Assembly (NCBI RefSeq): GCF_031846245.1
Contig: NZ_JAVRIC010000006.1
Coordinates: forward strand, 1 to 64,000
Direction: 5' to 3'
Source: Banduia mediterranea
Lineage (GTDB): Bacteria > Pseudomonadota > Gammaproteobacteria > Nevskiales > Nevskiaceae
DNA: 64,000 nucleotides
The notes under the pieces were generated by a model. It saw only the letters and a program-made list of their open reading frames with translations, was not told where the DNA came from and made no database searches. A program made the position numbers and the translations under genes. Shown piece after piece: positions 62,807 through 64,000 of the stretch. The number at the start of each line of letters is the position of its first letter. Position 1 is the first letter of the stretch.

Positions 62807-64000
62807 GCGCTGATCCCGTCCTCGGACAAGGCGGGCAGGGCGCCTGTCGCGTCGGCGCACCAGGGCAGCACGCGATCCATGCCCGCGCGCGTGGCAAAGG
62901 CCTGCCATTCGTCGAGGCGGCGTTGCGTGGCTTCGTTGCCGCGTGCCTGCAGGCGTTCGAAGGCCGCGAGCACCAGAATCGCCGGAACCTGCGCCGCGTC
63001 GATCGCCTCGACCGCGAAGCGCTCGTTGCCGCGGTCCGGTGTGGCGGTGGCGCGTGCCACAAAGATCAGCCGGCCGGTTCGGGCTTGTGCGAGTTGATCC
63101 AACAATTGGCGGCCTTGCTCCGCGCTGTCGGCCATGCCGAGCCAGTGGCACTGCCACTGCGACTCGATCGCATCGACATCGTCCGGCGCCCATTCGAGCC
63201 CGAGTGCGAGGCGGCCTCGTCCATGCGCGGCACGGCCTGGCACACGCCGACGCGGCGCCGAGGGGCGCTCCGACGCCGGATCGACGACGCCGAGACCGAC
63301 GTGATCCGGCAGCAGACGTGTGCGCAGGCGCGCATAGCCGGGTCGCGTCAGGTCACGGCCGATGTTCGACAGCGCGCGCATTGCCAGCGCCACGCAGGCC
63401 AGCAGCGCCAGCAGTCGCGGCAGCACGCCATAGACCACCAGGGCGGCGAGCAGCCATACGGCCCAGGCTTCGCGGGCACCGCTGTCCAGAGCCCCGTCCA
63501 CGGGCAGGGTTTCGGGGCCGGTGGCACCGAGCAGCGCCGGGCCCAGCGACATCCAGCGCGCCCATTGCGCCAGTGCCTGCGGGCTCAGCAGAGTGGTTTC
63601 CCAGGCTAACTCGTAGGCGCGGACCGAGAGCAGCACCGCCAGTGTCAACAGCGCGCACACAGAAAACGCAAGCCAGGCGGCATGCACGACGGCGCCCAGC
63701 AGCCAGCGACCGCTGCTGCCGCCCGCCAGCAGGCGAATGGCGTCCAGCGCACTGCTGTCGGCTGGCTCGGCGGGCCCGGAACTCGCGAGGGCGTGTCGTT
63801 CCCAGCGGGTCCACAGTTGCCTGATCAGTCGGCCGAGACCCGGTGCGGCGCGGCTGGACCAGGGTTGTATCGCCAACCACAGCAGCAGGCTCAGCAGATT
63901 GAAACCCACCAGCACACAGACCAGCAGCGGCAGACTGACCGGCTGGCGGCTGCCCAGCGTGGTGCTGGCGGCGGCGATGCCGGCGATGCCGCTGAGCGTG
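62803..64000 (-). CDS. DUF2868 membrane protein, C-terminal part (runs off right edge)
   Basis: The frame is open from the window edge to the stop at 62803, so the start lies outside. The nearest in-frame GTG (63915) is not the true start, because membrane-type sequence (about 'AGIAAASTT...SRQPVSLPLLVCVLVGFNLLSLLLWLAI') continues upstream. At least four hydrophobic segments and a C-terminal soluble domain with 'FVARATATPDRGNERFAVEAIDAAQVPAILVLAAFERL' match DUF2868. It is the partner of the DUF3482 GTPase. Confidence 0.88.
   Translation of the reverse strand, partial: TLSGIAGIAAASTTLGSRQPVSLPLLVCVLVGFNLLSLLLWLAIQPWSSRAAPGLGRLIRQLWTRWERHALASSGPAEPADSSALDAIRLLAGGSSGRWLLGAVVHAAWLAFSVCALLTLAVLLSVRAYELAWETTLLSPQALAQWARWMSLGPALLGATGPETLPVDGALDSGAREAWAVWLLAALVVYGVLPRLLALLACVALAMRALSNIGRDLTRPGYARLRTRLLPDHVGLGVVDPASERPSAPRRRVPGRAAHGRGRLALGLEWAPDDVDAIESQWQCHWLGMADSAEQGRQLLDQLAQARTGRLIFVARATATPDRGNERFAVEAIDAAQVPAILVLAAFERLQARGNEATQRRLDEWQAFATRAGMDRVLPWCADATGALPALSEDGISA

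Overview
The window looks like a chromosome segment of a GC-rich gammaproteobacterium. The ffh and rpsP-rimM-trmD-rplS genes, the pilBCD-coaE cluster, two TonB-dependent receptors, ergothioneine genes and a periplasmic Cu/Zn superoxide dismutase all fit. A Nevskiales/Xanthomonadales-type organism is my guess; nothing in the window settles the genus.

Layout. (1) 1-7979: right-hand part of an integrated mobile element, almost entirely on the minus strand. It has a tyrosine integrase, a RelE/HigB-type toxin-antitoxin pair, a chain of small overlapping unknown genes, a replication-type protein with iteron-like repeats inside its gene, an excisionase-like protein and the start of a tape-measure-like protein that runs off the left edge. 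It ends at a 45-base copy of the 3' half of a tRNA (probably tRNA-Pro), followed by what looks like the original tRNA terminator. (2) 8051-13890: two small secreted or unknown genes, then coaE-pilD-pilC-pilB, all minus. (3) 14414-23317: a dense toxin-antitoxin island. I count five VapBC pairs, one YefM-YoeB, one HigBA, a damaged DUF4258/DUF2283 pair, two related coiled-coil proteins, and an intact plus a broken REP-associated transposase. A short repeat (GAAAATAAATCTGTCCCC plus a T tract) punctuates it about twelve times. The pilin gene pilA, with a clear sigma-54 promoter, sits in the middle, so the island has separated pilA from pilBCD. (4) 23534-28137: CorC-like protein, YpjD, a metallo-hydrolase and ffh. 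(5) 28252-34893: a six-gene, overlapping redox operon: a cytochrome c/CBM2/DUF1592 lipoprotein, a Tat-exported DUF1552 protein, a TlpA thioredoxin, DUF4266, DUF3570 and ApbE. It lies between ffh and rpsP. (6) 34991-43513: ribosomal and tRNA-modification operon, EF-hand lipoprotein, GST, BASS transporter, egtB-egtD and sodC. (7) 43521-54056: PAP2 phosphatase, an ElaB/YqjD-YqjE-DUF3618 envelope stress cluster, YihY, DUF389, a hybrid histidine kinase, a DMT exporter and aconitase. (8) 54270-64000: a pseudogene, two TonB receptors, DUF2164, a luciferase-like monooxygenase and the DUF3482/DUF2868 pair, the last open at the right edge.

A second, larger palindromic repeat (ACGGCCATGCCGC ... GCGGCATGGCCGT) occurs at least six times between unrelated genes across the whole window, once directly behind the intact REP-associated transposase. 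The two leads I rate highest are the redox operon, whose DUF3570 protein carries an S-G-A-T motif that its neighbour ApbE could flavinylate, and the repeat-punctuated toxin-antitoxin island built around pilA.
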